The position numbers and the translations under genes were made by a program. A model generated the notes under the pieces. The model was not told where the DNA came from. It saw only the letters and a program-made list of their open reading frames with translations, and searched no databases. This document shows, piece after piece, positions 27,929-37,577 of a DNA stretch of 64,000 bases. Each line of letters opens with the position of its first letter. The stretch's first letter is position 1. This DNA comes from Bacteroidota bacterium (GTDB lineage Bacteria > Bacteroidota > Bacteroidia > B-17B0 > Aurantibacillaceae), in NCBI GenBank assembly GCA_016708845.1, contig JADJFB010000023.1, positions 50,236-114,235 of the forward strand, written 5' to 3'.

Positions 27929-28717
27929 TTAAAACAACCCTACGTCAGTAGTCTTAACCCATCCTTCATTACCATTTTCTAATTTAATATTCGTCCAATC
28001 AGGATTACTTTCTAACACACTTACTTTGGTGCCTTCGTGCAATTTAAATTTTGAATTTGAACTGGTAGTCGGCTCTTCGTGTATTTTTGATTCACGGTTA
28101 AGGATAATCGCAAAATTGGTTACTTGCTTATCTTCAATGGCAGCGTATCCCATAACCATCGATAAAATAAAAACTACAAAGGATATTCCGCTCAAGAAAA
28201 AACCAATGCGCTTTAATGCTATTTGACTAGCAGTGAAAAATAAAAAGGCGAAAGCTAAGGCTCCAATCAAACTAAAAATGCTGAACCATGCCCAACCATT
28301 GGTGGATAAGGCATTTACTAATCCTGATTTAATTGCAACTATAAAGAAATTTTCTTTACTTTCAATTTTGTCGACCGTTTTTTCGTTGGCAATTTTTAAA
28401 TTCGTTTTTACATCTTTATTGTTTGGCTGTAACTTATTGGCTAATTCATAATTGTAAATCGCTTTTCCTAATTCGTTATTTTTAAAATAAGCATTCCCTA
28501 AATTGTAATATAATTTATAAGAGGTTAGTCCTTCTTTTAAAATAGTTTCGTATGCGAGAATAGCTTCTTTATAATTTTTTACTTCATAAGCTTTTTCAGC
28601 CGCCGCTTGTGCTTTGGCTGGGGACTCAGCTTTAATTTCTAAATCTCTATTAGCAAAAGAAAACATCGAAACAAACAGCAGTACATTAAAAAGTAATATG
28701 TATTTCATTTGTTTCAT
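27929..28717 (-). CDS. batE: BatE-like protein: TPR, membrane helices and SH3 domain
   Basis: A 262-residue protein. A signal or anchor segment (YILLFNVLLFVSMFSFA) is followed by TPR units (KAYEVKNYKEAILAYETILK, LYYNLGNAYFKNNELGKAIY; about residues 40-105) and two membrane helices (WAWFSIFSLIGALAFAFLFF, IGFFLSGISFVVFILSMVMG). A C-terminal bacterial SH3 domain ends at WTNIKLENGNEGWVKTTDVG. This is the BatE architecture. The ATG overlaps the batD stop, so it is translationally coupled. Last gene of the MoxR/Bat operon. Confidence 0.88.
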   Translation of the reverse strand: MKQMKYILLFNVLLFVSMFSFANRDLEIKAESPAKAQAAAEKAYEVKNYKEAILAYETILKEGLTSYKLYYNLGNAYFKNNELGKAIYNYELANKLQPNNKDVKTNLKIANEKTVDKIESKENFFIVAIKSGLVNALSTNGWAWFSIFSLIGALAFAFLFFTASQIALKRIGFFLSGISFVVFILSMVMGYAAIEDKQVTNFAIILNRESKIHEEPTTSSNSKFKLHEGTKVSVLESNPDWTNIKLENGNEGWVKTTDVGLF

Positions 28718-30540
28718 TATTTCTTAATTTGGTTTTCAATTTGAGAAATTAATTCAATCGTATCATTATATACTTTTTTCAAATCTCCAGTTACGGCACT
28801 TGGTGCATATTTAGCATATTCGCAGGTATTTAAAGTATCAATTATATTTTTAGTGGTTGCATCCGATACATTTCTGGATAATAGCATTTCTGATATTTTT
28901 TCTTTAGATAAATCCACAATCGATAAAGCAAATTTATCTCCAATGTATTTATTTAGGGCATTTAATACTTCGGTAAAAAACGCTTCTTTGTTGTTTGCCG
29001 ACATATATTTTTCGGCAATCACTAATTGTTTCTTAGCTAATTTAGCTGCTTTACGTTCTTTAACGGCTATAATATTGCTATTGGCTTTAATATGTTGCCT
29101 CACTAAAAATAATCCTACAAAAAATAATAGAGTAGGGAATAGCAATAATAGGTAATGCATAGTTGAAGAGAAAAATTCTTCATCATGTTTTTTTAGACCT
29201 AAATCTCCTGTTTTGATATAACGAATATCATTTTCACTTTCATCAACCCCATGTTTTTTTGGAGCTATAATTTGTGCGCTGCCAGGGTCGCCTTCTAAAA
29301 CCGTTAAATGTATATCAGGCGACGGGATAGAAACGTATTGTTTTTTATCCGCATCAAAATAATTAAAGCCTAAATCATTTAATGTAAATTCTCCTTTTTC
29401 TCTTGGAATAATTAAGTAACTGTAGCTTATGTTTCCACTTACACCACCATTTGTTTTAATGTTTTCACTTTCTTTTGGATCATACACTTCAAAGCTTTCA
29501 GGTAAATTTAGTTTTAATGGTTCAATTAATTTTATGTTACCTTTTCCACTAATAGTTATTTTTAAATTAATGGCTTCATTTGCTTTTACTTTATTTTTAT
29601 CAATTTCAGCCTTGTAACCAAAATCTCCAACAGCGCCAGAAAAATTTTGCGGTTTATTTTCAGTGGGTAAATCTTCTACATCTACTTTAACAGGTTTACT
29701 CTTTACTTTTACAGCAACATCTTCATAACCACCTGCTCCAAAAAACTGCTCAAATATATTACGTGGTTGGCGTTTGGTTTGCCTTCTTACGATACAATCT
29801 AATTCAATAGCCTCAATACTTATAGTGCCTGCACGTTGCGGAAACAAATACACTTTGCTGTATTCGGCTACATAGTACATCACGCCATTTACATTTTCTT
29901 GCTTTAAATTTATTTGTTGATTATTAACTTCTTGTTGCGACCAAAAACCATTGTATGGAGGGAATTTTACATTTTGAAAACCTCTTAAATCAACTCTAGA
30001 ATATACTTTTTGAGTTAAAGTTAATTGTTCTCCTAAGTAGCATTTTGTTTTACTTAAAAAGGTTCTTACAAATAAATCATCATTACTAATTTCGCTTGCG
30101 TACTGATTTTTTTCTTTTTCCTGAGGTTGTTGTGCCTGTGCGTTTTGATTTCCTTGCTGCTGCTGTTGTGGAGCTCCTTTCGTCACTTCAATCACAATAG
30201 GTTTTGTTTCTAATTTTTGATTACCAGACATCACACTAGCAGCGCCAATGGTAAAACGACCTTCTTTTTTTGCTGCAATAAATAAGGATAAGGTTGTAGA
30301 TTGAGAAATGGTACCATTTACCATGCTCATACTCTGACTTTGATTTGGACCTGAATAAATATCAAAATCATTAAAGGCGGGATAAACTAAATTACTGCCA
30401 CTACCATTTAATGTAAATGCTACTTGAAACACTTCGCCAACTGCTACTTTGTTTTTACTTACTTGCGCAATAAAGCTAGGCGTTTGAGCCATCGCCCAAC
30501 TGCTAATGAATAAAAAGAATATGTATAATTTATTTTTCAA
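28717..30540 (-). CDS. batD: BatD-like large exported membrane protein
   Basis: A 607-residue protein with a signal peptide (YIFFLFISSWAMAQ). The long periplasmic part of repeated beta-sandwich segments includes KVAVGEVFQVAFTLNGSGSN, CYLGEQLTLTQKVYSRVDLR and KANEAINLKITISGKGNIKL. A Gln-rich linker sits near residue 140 and one membrane helix near residue 470 (MHYLLLLFPTLLFFVGLFLV). A cytoplasmic helical tail follows. This is the BatD pattern. The Bat proteins form an envelope complex with the VWA proteins BatA and BatB; their molecular job is poorly known. Confidence 0.9.
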   Translation of the reverse strand: MKNKLYIFFLFISSWAMAQTPSFIAQVSKNKVAVGEVFQVAFTLNGSGSNLVYPAFNDFDIYSGPNQSQSMSMVNGTISQSTTLSLFIAAKKEGRFTIGAASVMSGNQKLETKPIVIEVTKGAPQQQQQGNQNAQAQQPQEKEKNQYASEISNDDLFVRTFLSKTKCYLGEQLTLTQKVYSRVDLRGFQNVKFPPYNGFWSQQEVNNQQINLKQENVNGVMYYVAEYSKVYLFPQRAGTISIEAIELDCIVRRQTKRQPRNIFEQFFGAGGYEDVAVKVKSKPVKVDVEDLPTENKPQNFSGAVGDFGYKAEIDKNKVKANEAINLKITISGKGNIKLIEPLKLNLPESFEVYDPKESENIKTNGGVSGNISYSYLIIPREKGEFTLNDLGFNYFDADKKQYVSIPSPDIHLTVLEGDPGSAQIIAPKKHGVDESENDIRYIKTGDLGLKKHDEEFFSSTMHYLLLLFPTLLFFVGLFLVRQHIKANSNIIAVKERKAAKLAKKQLVIAEKYMSANNKEAFFTEVLNALNKYIGDKFALSIVDLSKEKISEMLLSRNVSDATTKNIIDTLNTCEYAKYAPSAVTGDLKKVYNDTIELISQIENQIKK

Positions 30541-30586
30541 TGTTTATTTCACTTATAACTCATCACCCAAAACTTATAACTATTCC

Positions 30587-31354
30587 TTACCAGTCTTTTT
30601 CCACTTTTACTTTCTGCCCTGGATCTCCTTTTTTCTTTCTTAATGACTGCATTTTCTTTTCGTCATTTTTTAAAGCATTCAGCATTTTTTCAGCTTGTTC
30701 TTTACTCATTTGAGGTTGAGGCGCTTGTTGATCTTTGTTGTTTGGATTTTTAATATCCTCTTTATCCTTTTCGCCTTGATCTTTCTTCTCGTCCTTCTTA
30801 TCTTTATTTTCGTCTTTTTTATCTTTATCGTTTTTCTTTTGTTGATCTTGTTGTTTTTTTAACTCACGCTGAGCATAAGCTAAGTTGTAACGCGTATCTT
30901 CATCTTTGGGATTTAATTTTAAGGCTTTCTTATATCCTAATACAGCATCTTCGTAACTCTTTTGCATCAATTTCGCATTCCCGTAATTATGCCATGCCTT
31001 TTGAATCGTATCTGGATTTGAAACAGATTTAGCAACCACATCAAATTGTTCCGCCGCTTGTTCGTATATTAAATTAGCTGCCGAATCTGCCGTCATTCGT
31101 TTGTTTGGTGGCAACATTTTGCCAGTTCTCACTAAATCAGCTACTTTATAATACGCATCACCTAAGTTAAAATTAGCTTTATAATAATCTTGTTTTTCTT
31201 TTAATGATCTTTTATAAGAGTTTGCTGCTTCTGTATGTTTACCAACGCTATAAGATTCGTTTCCATTACGCAATGCTTTTTTTTCATCCTGAGCAATGCT
31301 CATGGAAGTCAATATTGACAGGGTAATGGTAATATATATACTATGCTTCTGCAT
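30587..31354 (-). CDS. batC: BatC-like TPR protein
   Basis: A 255-residue exported protein (signal peptide ITITLSILTSMSIAQ) with TPR units (NESYSVGKHTEAANSYKRSL, AWHNYGNAKLMQKSYEDAVL, about residues 30-165). A highly charged Lys/Asp/Glu low-complexity stretch follows (about residues 170-215), then QMSKEQAEKMLNALKNDEKK near the C-terminus. Its start overlaps the end of batB by 14 bases. TPR plus charged tail and position between batB and batD identify it as BatC. Confidence 0.87.
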   Translation of the reverse strand: MQKHSIYITITLSILTSMSIAQDEKKALRNGNESYSVGKHTEAANSYKRSLKEKQDYYKANFNLGDAYYKVADLVRTGKMLPPNKRMTADSAANLIYEQAAEQFDVVAKSVSNPDTIQKAWHNYGNAKLMQKSYEDAVLGYKKALKLNPKDEDTRYNLAYAQRELKKQQDQQKKNDKDKKDENKDKKDEKKDQGEKDKEDIKNPNNKDQQAPQPQMSKEQAEKMLNALKNDEKKMQSLRKKKGDPGQKVKVEKDW

Positions 31355-32390
31355 GATTAAATAAATTCAATTTTTTCCACAATTTGCTAATGCGTTCTGA
31401 TAAGAAAGATTCAAAAACTAAAAACAATAAAGCAGCACCTAAAAACCACTGAAACTGATCTTCGTAATCAGAATACATTTTACTTTCTAATTGTTTTTTA
31501 TCTAACTCCGCAATTTTATCTAAGATATTATCTAAGCCAATATCCGAACTACTTGCTTGCACATAAACACCATTACTAGCAGAAGAAATATCTTGTAATA
31601 TTTTAGAATCTAATTTCGTAATAACTGTATTACCAGCATTATCTTTTTTATAACCACTCACTACACCATCGATGATATTAGGAATTGGAACGCCTGATTC
31701 TGAACCAACACCAATAGTATGAATGACAATGTTTTTCTTGGACGCTTCTTCAGCTGCATCAACAGCACTTGCTTGAGCTTCTTCATTATTTTCTCCGTCG
31801 GTAATTACAACGATGGCTTTATTTTTACCCTCATCTTTTCCGAAACTTTCAACGGCTTTGTTAATGGCATCAGCTATGTTTGTTCCTTGCACGGGAACAA
31901 TTTTCGTATTAATACTTTCTAAAAATAACTTGGCCGTTCCGTAATCAGTTGTAATTGGCAATTGAACATAAGCTTCACCTGCAAATACAATAATACCTAA
32001 TCTATCGCCTTGCAGTTTATTAATCATGTTTTCCAGTGCAATTTTTGCTCTCTCTAAACGATTAGGTGATAAGTCTTGCGCCAACATACTATTTGACACA
32101 TCTAAACAAACCATAATGTCGGCGCCTTCGCGTTTCACATCTTTCATTTTTGAGCCTGTTTGTAAATTGCAAATCCCTAAAATTAAAAATGATAGTCCAA
32201 TTAAGAATAAAATAAACTTGGTCGTTTTTTTTGCTTTAGAAACTTCTGGAGCTAATTGATAAATCAAATTTAAATCTCCCAATTTTTTCATGTTCTTTTT
32301 AGCACGATAGATATACCAAATATAAATAGCGATGCAAACAGGGATAGCTGCAAAGGCATAAAAGAATATTGGGTTTTCGAACTTAAACAT
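31341..32390 (-). CDS. batB: BatB-like von Willebrand factor A membrane protein
   Basis: A 349-residue inner-membrane protein. Two N-terminal helices (FYAFAAIPVCIAIYIWYIY, FILFLIGLSFLILGICNL) precede a VWA domain with an intact metal-ion site: DVSNS (MVCLDVSNSMLAQDLSPNRL), the conserved threonine in VQGTNIADA and ITDGENNEE. A C-terminal helix (FQWFLGAALLFLVFESFL) follows. The adjacent gene batA is its paralogue, with the stop and start sharing one base. VWA pairs of this kind act with the MoxR ATPase. Confidence 0.92.
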   Translation of the reverse strand: MFKFENPIFFYAFAAIPVCIAIYIWYIYRAKKNMKKLGDLNLIYQLAPEVSKAKKTTKFILFLIGLSFLILGICNLQTGSKMKDVKREGADIMVCLDVSNSMLAQDLSPNRLERAKIALENMINKLQGDRLGIIVFAGEAYVQLPITTDYGTAKLFLESINTKIVPVQGTNIADAINKAVESFGKDEGKNKAIVVITDGENNEEAQASAVDAAEEASKKNIVIHTIGVGSESGVPIPNIIDGVVSGYKKDNAGNTVITKLDSKILQDISSASNGVYVQASSSDIGLDNILDKIAELDKKQLESKMYSDYEDQFQWFLGAALLFLVFESFLSERISKLWKKLNLFNHAEA

Positions 32391-33400
32391 TATGGTATAG
32401 CTTTAAATACAAATCGTTTCAATAAAAATTCTAGTAACAAACAAATTAAGGCACCAATGGCTAATGGTAAAAAGTGTTCGGCTTTATTGGTAAAGCTTTG
32501 CTCACTAATAATTGTTTTTTCTAATAGATCAATTTCTTTGTAGGTTTTTTCCAAACTTTCTCTATCGGTTGCTCTAAAATATTTTCCGCCAGTCATTTTT
32601 GTAATTTCTGTCATGGTAGCATCATCAATATCAACATCCACATAATCATATTCCATTTCTCCGTTAGGATATAAAGCCACAGGTTGTAATGCTTTTCCTT
32701 TGCTGCCGACTCCTATACAATAAACTCTTACGCCAAATGTTTTAGCAATTTCAGCAGCCGTTAATGGTGCAATTTCGCCCACATTATTTACACCATCCGA
32801 AATCAAAATCACCACTTTACTTTTTGCTTTACTATCTTTTACGCGAGTAACACCTGCTGCTAAACCTAAACCAATGGCAGTACCTTGATCAAGCATACCA
32901 GCCTTAATATCGCCAAACATGTTTTTAATAATTTTATGGTCGGTAGTTAATGGACATTGTGTAAATGCTTCTCCACCAAAAATGACTAAGCCTATTTTAT
33001 CATTAGGTCGTGCATCAATAAAATCTGCTAAAACTTCTTTAGCTACTGCTAATCGGTTTGGTTTAAAATCTTTCGCTAGCATGGATAAGGAAACGTCTAA
33101 ACTCACAACAATATCAATTCCTTCGGTTTTAGTGTCCTTCCAACTGCTGCGAGATTGTGGACGTGCAATAGCAAGAATTAATAGTGAATAACAAATTAAT
33201 CTCAATAAAAATAATACGTGACGCAATTTTGCTTTTAAGGAAGATTTGATTCCAGTGAATAAATTAAAAGAAGAATAATTTATTTCGCCTTCGTGTGTTT
33301 TTAATTTATAGATATACCAAATAATCATCAATGGAATGATGATAAATAACCAAAACCAATGCTTTTCGGCAAACTGTATGTCTTTAAAATAATTAAGCAC
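32390..33400 (-). CDS. batA: BatA-like von Willebrand factor A membrane protein
   Basis: A 336-residue protein with two N-terminal helices (WFWLFIIIPLMIIWYIYKL, VLFLLRLICYSLLILAIA) and a VWA domain. Its metal-ion motif is intact: DVSLS (VVSLDVSLSMLAKDFKPNRL), the threonine in LDQGTAIGLG and ISDGVNN. It ends in one helix (FLPLAIGALICLLLEFLLKR). It shares its last base with batB and follows the periplasmic helper gene after 14 bases. Confidence 0.92.
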   Translation of the reverse strand: MLNYFKDIQFAEKHWFWLFIIIPLMIIWYIYKLKTHEGEINYSSFNLFTGIKSSLKAKLRHVLFLLRLICYSLLILAIARPQSRSSWKDTKTEGIDIVVSLDVSLSMLAKDFKPNRLAVAKEVLADFIDARPNDKIGLVIFGGEAFTQCPLTTDHKIIKNMFGDIKAGMLDQGTAIGLGLAAGVTRVKDSKAKSKVVILISDGVNNVGEIAPLTAAEIAKTFGVRVYCIGVGSKGKALQPVALYPNGEMEYDYVDVDIDDATMTEITKMTGGKYFRATDRESLEKTYKEIDLLEKTIISEQSFTNKAEHFLPLAIGALICLLLEFLLKRFVFKAIP

Positions 33401-33414
33401 CTGTTGGTTCGTTG

Positions 33415-34374
33415 TTAATTGGGGTTGATAACTTCTTCGCGCATAGTACCTTTTACAAAATCAAAGGCATTGTTTAATGTTAATGTGTGTTCTGCCTCAA
33501 TAGGAATTTGTTTTGCAAACTTCACAAAATCCGACAAGGTTAATATTTGATTTAATTTTGATTTGCTTTCAGAGTCAACTACTTGTGATTTGAATATTTT
33601 TATAACCTCATCAGAGGTTAATTCTAAGGCATTGATATTGAAACGTTCTTCGATGTATAAACGAACAGTATCGGCAATAGACGAATAATACTCTTTGGTT
33701 TTATTATCTTTCCAAATAGCCTCTTCTTTAATTTTTTCTAAAGTTTCTAAGGCTGTAATATGAGCCGGAATTTTTGGTTTCTCGACAATAATTTCTTGAG
33801 GTTTCTTTTTGTTTAATTTTTTGATGAGAATAATTAGTAGAATGATAGCTGCTAAAATTGCTAGCCCGATATAAATTTCTGGTAAATACCATTTCCAATC
33901 AAATGGTTCATCATATGGTGGTTTAATGTCTTTTATTTTTGTAAGAGAGGTGTCTGTAGCAACGGTATTCACTTTTAAATAAAGAGGTTCTGTTAATAAA
34001 GGATTGGCAGTATCTTTATTTAAAATAAATTTAAATGGAGCAATGTAGTAAACACCCGTATCAAAAGATGTAACTGTTAGTTGTATATGTTGCTGAATGA
34101 TATTTGGTTTATTTTTATTTGGAATAGTGGTGTCAATCTGTGTAACATTAACTACTTCTAATCCTTTTTTAATAGTGTCTTCAATTAATGGCCAAAGCAC
34201 ATCCATATTTTTTTGAGTGGAAGCGTCATAGCTTAAATACAAATCTAATTTTGTTTGCGCACCAATTCGGATGGAATTAGAATCTAACACCGCATGAACT
34301 TCAGTTGGTGTTTGCGCATTAACTACTAAGCTAGTTAGTAACGAAAATAAAATAAGTATGTATTTTTTTATCAT
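33415..34374 (-). CDS. Bat-operon membrane protein with periplasmic beta domain
   Basis: A 319-residue protein with a signal peptide (YILILFSLLTSLVVNAQ), a periplasmic beta-rich region with BatD-like character (DSNSIRIGAQTKLDLYLSYD), one membrane helix near residue 170 (IYIGLAILAAIILLIILIKK) and a cytoplasmic helical domain (YYSSIADTVRLYIEERFNIN). Such a gene is usually found between the DUF58 and batA genes in Bacteroidota; I give it no symbol. Spacing of 36 and 14 bases to its neighbours supports one operon. Confidence 0.8.
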   Translation of the reverse strand: MIKKYILILFSLLTSLVVNAQTPTEVHAVLDSNSIRIGAQTKLDLYLSYDASTQKNMDVLWPLIEDTIKKGLEVVNVTQIDTTIPNKNKPNIIQQHIQLTVTSFDTGVYYIAPFKFILNKDTANPLLTEPLYLKVNTVATDTSLTKIKDIKPPYDEPFDWKWYLPEIYIGLAILAAIILLIILIKKLNKKKPQEIIVEKPKIPAHITALETLEKIKEEAIWKDNKTKEYYSSIADTVRLYIEERFNINALELTSDEVIKIFKSQVVDSESKSKLNQILTLSDFVKFAKQIPIEAEHTLTLNNAFDFVKGTMREEVINPN

Positions 34375-34410
34375 CTATAAATTTCTTACTATCTTTTTTA
34401 AACAAAGTCA

Positions 34411-35254
34411 TTAAAGGTTTGATATATCCTTCGTGTGTATTAATGGTTGTAAAATCAACACCACTTTTGTAAATAAATCTTTTATTTGAGCTTCAAATTT
34501 TAAATGATTGACTTCCATTTTCTTTTGAAATGATTTGTCACTTGTATCCACCCACATCACTTTTCCTGTTTCGTTGTCTTTTAATTTTATTAAGCCAACA
34601 TCAGGTAATTTGTTTTCATGGATATCATTAATCCGTAACGCTACTAAATCATGTTTACGGTTAGCAATTTTCATGGCATCCGAATAGGAGTTGTTGTCTT
34701 TAAAATCGGAAATCAAAAATGTGATGCTTTTCTTTTTAATGATATTGGTTAAATATTTTAAGGCTAATTCAATATTAGTGCCTTTGTTAGTTGGTTCAAT
34801 ATTGATTAGCTCACGGATAATTCTTAAGATATGGGACTTTCCTTTTTTTGGTGGAATAAATTTTTCAATCTTATCACTAAAAAAGATTACTCCAATTTTA
34901 TCATTATTTTGTGAAGCAGAGAAAGCAATTACTGCACATAATTCTGTAATTAAATCTTGCTTAAATTGTTTTTGAGTTCCAAACTGTCCACTCGCGCTAA
35001 CGTCCACTAAAATCATCACGTTTAATTCGCGCTCCTCTTCAAACACTTTTACATAAGGCGTTCTTAAACGAGCAGTTACGTTCCAATCAATCGTTCTCAC
35101 ATCATCGCCAGGTGTATATTCACGCACTTCGCTAAAAGCCATACCACGACCTTTAAACGCAGAGTGGTATTCACCAGAAAATATCTGGTTACTCAAACCC
35201 TTTGTTTTGATTTCGATTTTACGTACTTTTTTTAGTAATTCTGCCGTTTTCCAT
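34411..35254 (-). CDS. DUF58 (VWA-like) protein of the MoxR operon, N-terminus disrupted by an extra G
   Basis: About 280 residues when corrected. As read, the first in-frame start is TTG at 35196 (NQIFSGEYHSAFKGRGMAFS), 19 codons into the expected domain. The upstream bases encode the conserved N-terminus AELLKKVRKIEIKTKGLSNQ in the same frame, and ATG at 35254 joins it if the GG at 35251-35252 were one G (MKTAELLKKV...). The DUF58 motif YTPGDDVRTIDWNVTARLRTP and a VWA-like site (ILVDVSASGQFG) are clear. DUF58 proteins act with MoxR ATPases; they lack the membrane helices of BatA and BatB. Confidence 0.87.
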
Positions 35255-35327
35255 TTTTGACTTTAAGATGTGTGATTTAGATTTATGAAATATATCTTAC
35301 TTCTTAAATCTTATTTCTTAAATCTGA

Positions 35328-36320
35328 CTAAGGTACTTCAACAGCGTTTAACAACTCGTTAATGATATGTTCGGTTGTAATGTTTTCCGCTTCTGCTTCG
35401 TAAGTTAAACCAATACGGTGACGCATGACATCTAAACAAACTGCGCGAACATCTTCCGGAATTACATAACCTCTACGTTTAATGAAAGCATAAGCTTTAG
35501 CCGCTAATGCTAAGTTAATACTTGCACGTGGAGAACCACCATAAGAAATTAACGGAGCAAATTTGTCTAGTTTATATTCTTTAGGGAAACGAGTCGCAAA
35601 AACAATGTCCACAATGTAACGCTCAATTTTCTCGTCCATGTAAACATCTTTCACAACGTTTCTAGCATTTAAAATATCTTCAGGTTTTAAAACAATATTT
35701 GCTTTTGGCATTCCTTGGCGAGAAATGTTTGCGGCAATTACTTTGCGCTCATCTTCGCGCGTTGGGTAAGTAATAACTACTTTCAACATAAAACGATCCA
35801 TTTGTGCTTCAGGTAAAGGATAGGTTCCTTCTTGTTCCACAGGATTTTGTGTTGCTAAAACTAAAAATGGATTTGGTAGCTTAAAGGTTTCATCACCAAT
35901 AGTAACTTGTTTTTCTTGCATGGCTTCTAGTAAAGCCGATTGAACCTTTGCCGGAGCACGGTTAATCTCATCCGCCAACACAAAGTTTGCGAAAATTGGA
36001 CCTTTACGGATTGAGAATTGTTCTTGCTTTTGATTGTAGATCATGGTACCAATCAAATCGGCTGGTAACAAATCTGGGGTAAATTGAATACGACTGAATT
36101 TAGCATCAATACAAGTTGCCAATGTATTAATGGCTAATGTTTTTGCTAATCCTGGAACACCTTCTAATAAAATGTGACCGTTACTTAATAAGCCAATTAA
36201 CAAACGTTCAACCATGTGTTTTTGACCCACAATTACTTTGTCCATTTCAGATGTTAAAATATCTACAAATGCACTTTCACGCTGAATGCGCTCATTCAAT
36301 TCTCTAATATCTACTACCAT
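35328..36320 (-). CDS. MoxR-family AAA ATPase
   Basis: A 330-residue AAA+ ATPase starting at MVDIRELNER; the longer frame upstream is rejected because the start is preceded by a -7 element. Walker A is GVPGLAKT (residues 53-60), Walker B is FVLADEINRAP, and sensor-1 lies in LVLATQNPVEQEGTYPLPEA. The C-terminal AAA lid domain follows (SPRASINLALAAKAYAFIKR). MoxR ATPases act as chaperone-like partners of VWA proteins; this one leads the DUF58-Bat operon, whose genes follow it on the same strand. Confidence 0.94.
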   Translation of the reverse strand: MVVDIRELNERIQRESAFVDILTSEMDKVIVGQKHMVERLLIGLLSNGHILLEGVPGLAKTLAINTLATCIDAKFSRIQFTPDLLPADLIGTMIYNQKQEQFSIRKGPIFANFVLADEINRAPAKVQSALLEAMQEKQVTIGDETFKLPNPFLVLATQNPVEQEGTYPLPEAQMDRFMLKVVITYPTREDERKVIAANISRQGMPKANIVLKPEDILNARNVVKDVYMDEKIERYIVDIVFATRFPKEYKLDKFAPLISYGGSPRASINLALAAKAYAFIKRRGYVIPEDVRAVCLDVMRHRIGLTYEAEAENITTEHIINELLNAVEVP

Positions 36321-36346
36321 AAGTGTTTTTTTTATTACAAGCGTCA

Positions 36347-36354
36347 CAAAGTTA
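36347..36354 (-). promoter_or_regulatory. -7 promoter element of the MoxR/Bat operon
   Basis: On the minus strand TAACTTTG fits TAnnTTTG and lies 26 bases before the MoxR ATG. No convincing TTG -33 box at 19-base spacing. Confidence 0.45.
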
Positions 36355-36557
36355 GTAATGGTAAGGGTTTCGGATATTTTTGGCTTGTTAAAATATGTTA
36401 ATCTAAATGCCAAAAAATCTTTAATTTTTAGTATCGGCAATTATACCATCTATCGCTCAAACACCCCCACTTATCAGAAATACGCTGCCACTTATTCATT
36501 TGTTAAAATTTAGAAGTATTCTGAAGCTAACTTTATACTTAACTAAAACTATATGTT

Positions 36558-37560
36558 ATGAAAAAACTACTACTACTTATTGGCTGTTTATCACTATTTA
36601 CAGCCAATGCACAAAATGGGTTTACAACCTACACAACTAATTTAACTATTTCAGGTGCGGTGAAATTTCAAACGGCCTTTTTGGTAGATAACATTGCTAA
36701 TAAATGGATTGGTTTTAAATCGATTTCAAGTGGAACGAACATTGCTAATGCAGGCTTGGTTAAATATGATAATACACTTGGACACTCTATAATAAAACAT
36801 CAACCCTGCATTTCCCCTCAAATAATGTTAACAGCTCTTGCAAAGGATAATAGTGGAAATATTTGGATTGGACAAATGATTGGTTTGTAAAATTTGATGG
36901 CACTTTTTTTACTACTTATTATATAACTAATGGTTTACCAAGTAATACTTAATTGTATCGAAAGTTATAGGTAATCAAGTATATATTGGAACAAATCTGG
37001 GCTATCTCGTTTTGATGGGTTAATTTACAAATTATAATGTAATGGTAATTTTACCTTCTGATGTTATTTATCTATTAAAGCAGAAAGCCAAATATTAATT
37101 TGGCTTGGGTGGTTATAATAGATTATTAAATTTAATATCAATAATTCGTTTACAACCTCATCTATACCATCATAATCCAATTGCAGCAGTAAAACCTTAA
37201 TTAATTGTATTCACATCGATTGTCAAAATAATAAATGGTTAGGTACGACAAACATTGGATTTTTAAAATATAATGGTTTAAGTATTTCAAAATGCAAATA
37301 CATTATTTAAATTTATGGATCGATGATTCCTACTAAAGTTTTGATATAACACAAGGACTTCATAATGGATTCGTTTTTTTAAACATAAAATGGTTCAGTA
37401 ACATCAAACTCATGTATAGTGGATTAACAGAACTGGCTCCAAATGACCAAGTTTTTCAATATTTTTCACTGTTTCTAACTTTTCTGTTTGGAGATTTTAT
37501 TGAAAAGATGACTGATATTTTGATTTCAAATAGGCAGGATATCCAATGGTTCCTCTAAAA
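36558..37560 (+). pseudogene. decayed secreted propeller-type protein
   Basis: It starts as a good gene: signal peptide (MKKLLLLIGCLSLFTANAQ), then Reg_prop-like blades (NKWIGFKSISSGTNIANAGL, NSGNIWIGQ) up to a stop at 36888-36890. Beyond it, recognisable propeller fragments continue in changing frames (NDWFVKFDGTFFTTYYITN; NNKWLGTTNIGFLKYNG near 37222-37275) among many stops. The number of breaks is far above the single-base indels elsewhere in the window, so true decay is likely. Only the first 110 residues are readable in one frame. Confidence 0.65.
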
Positions 37561-37577
37561 TTTATTATAAGTTTAAT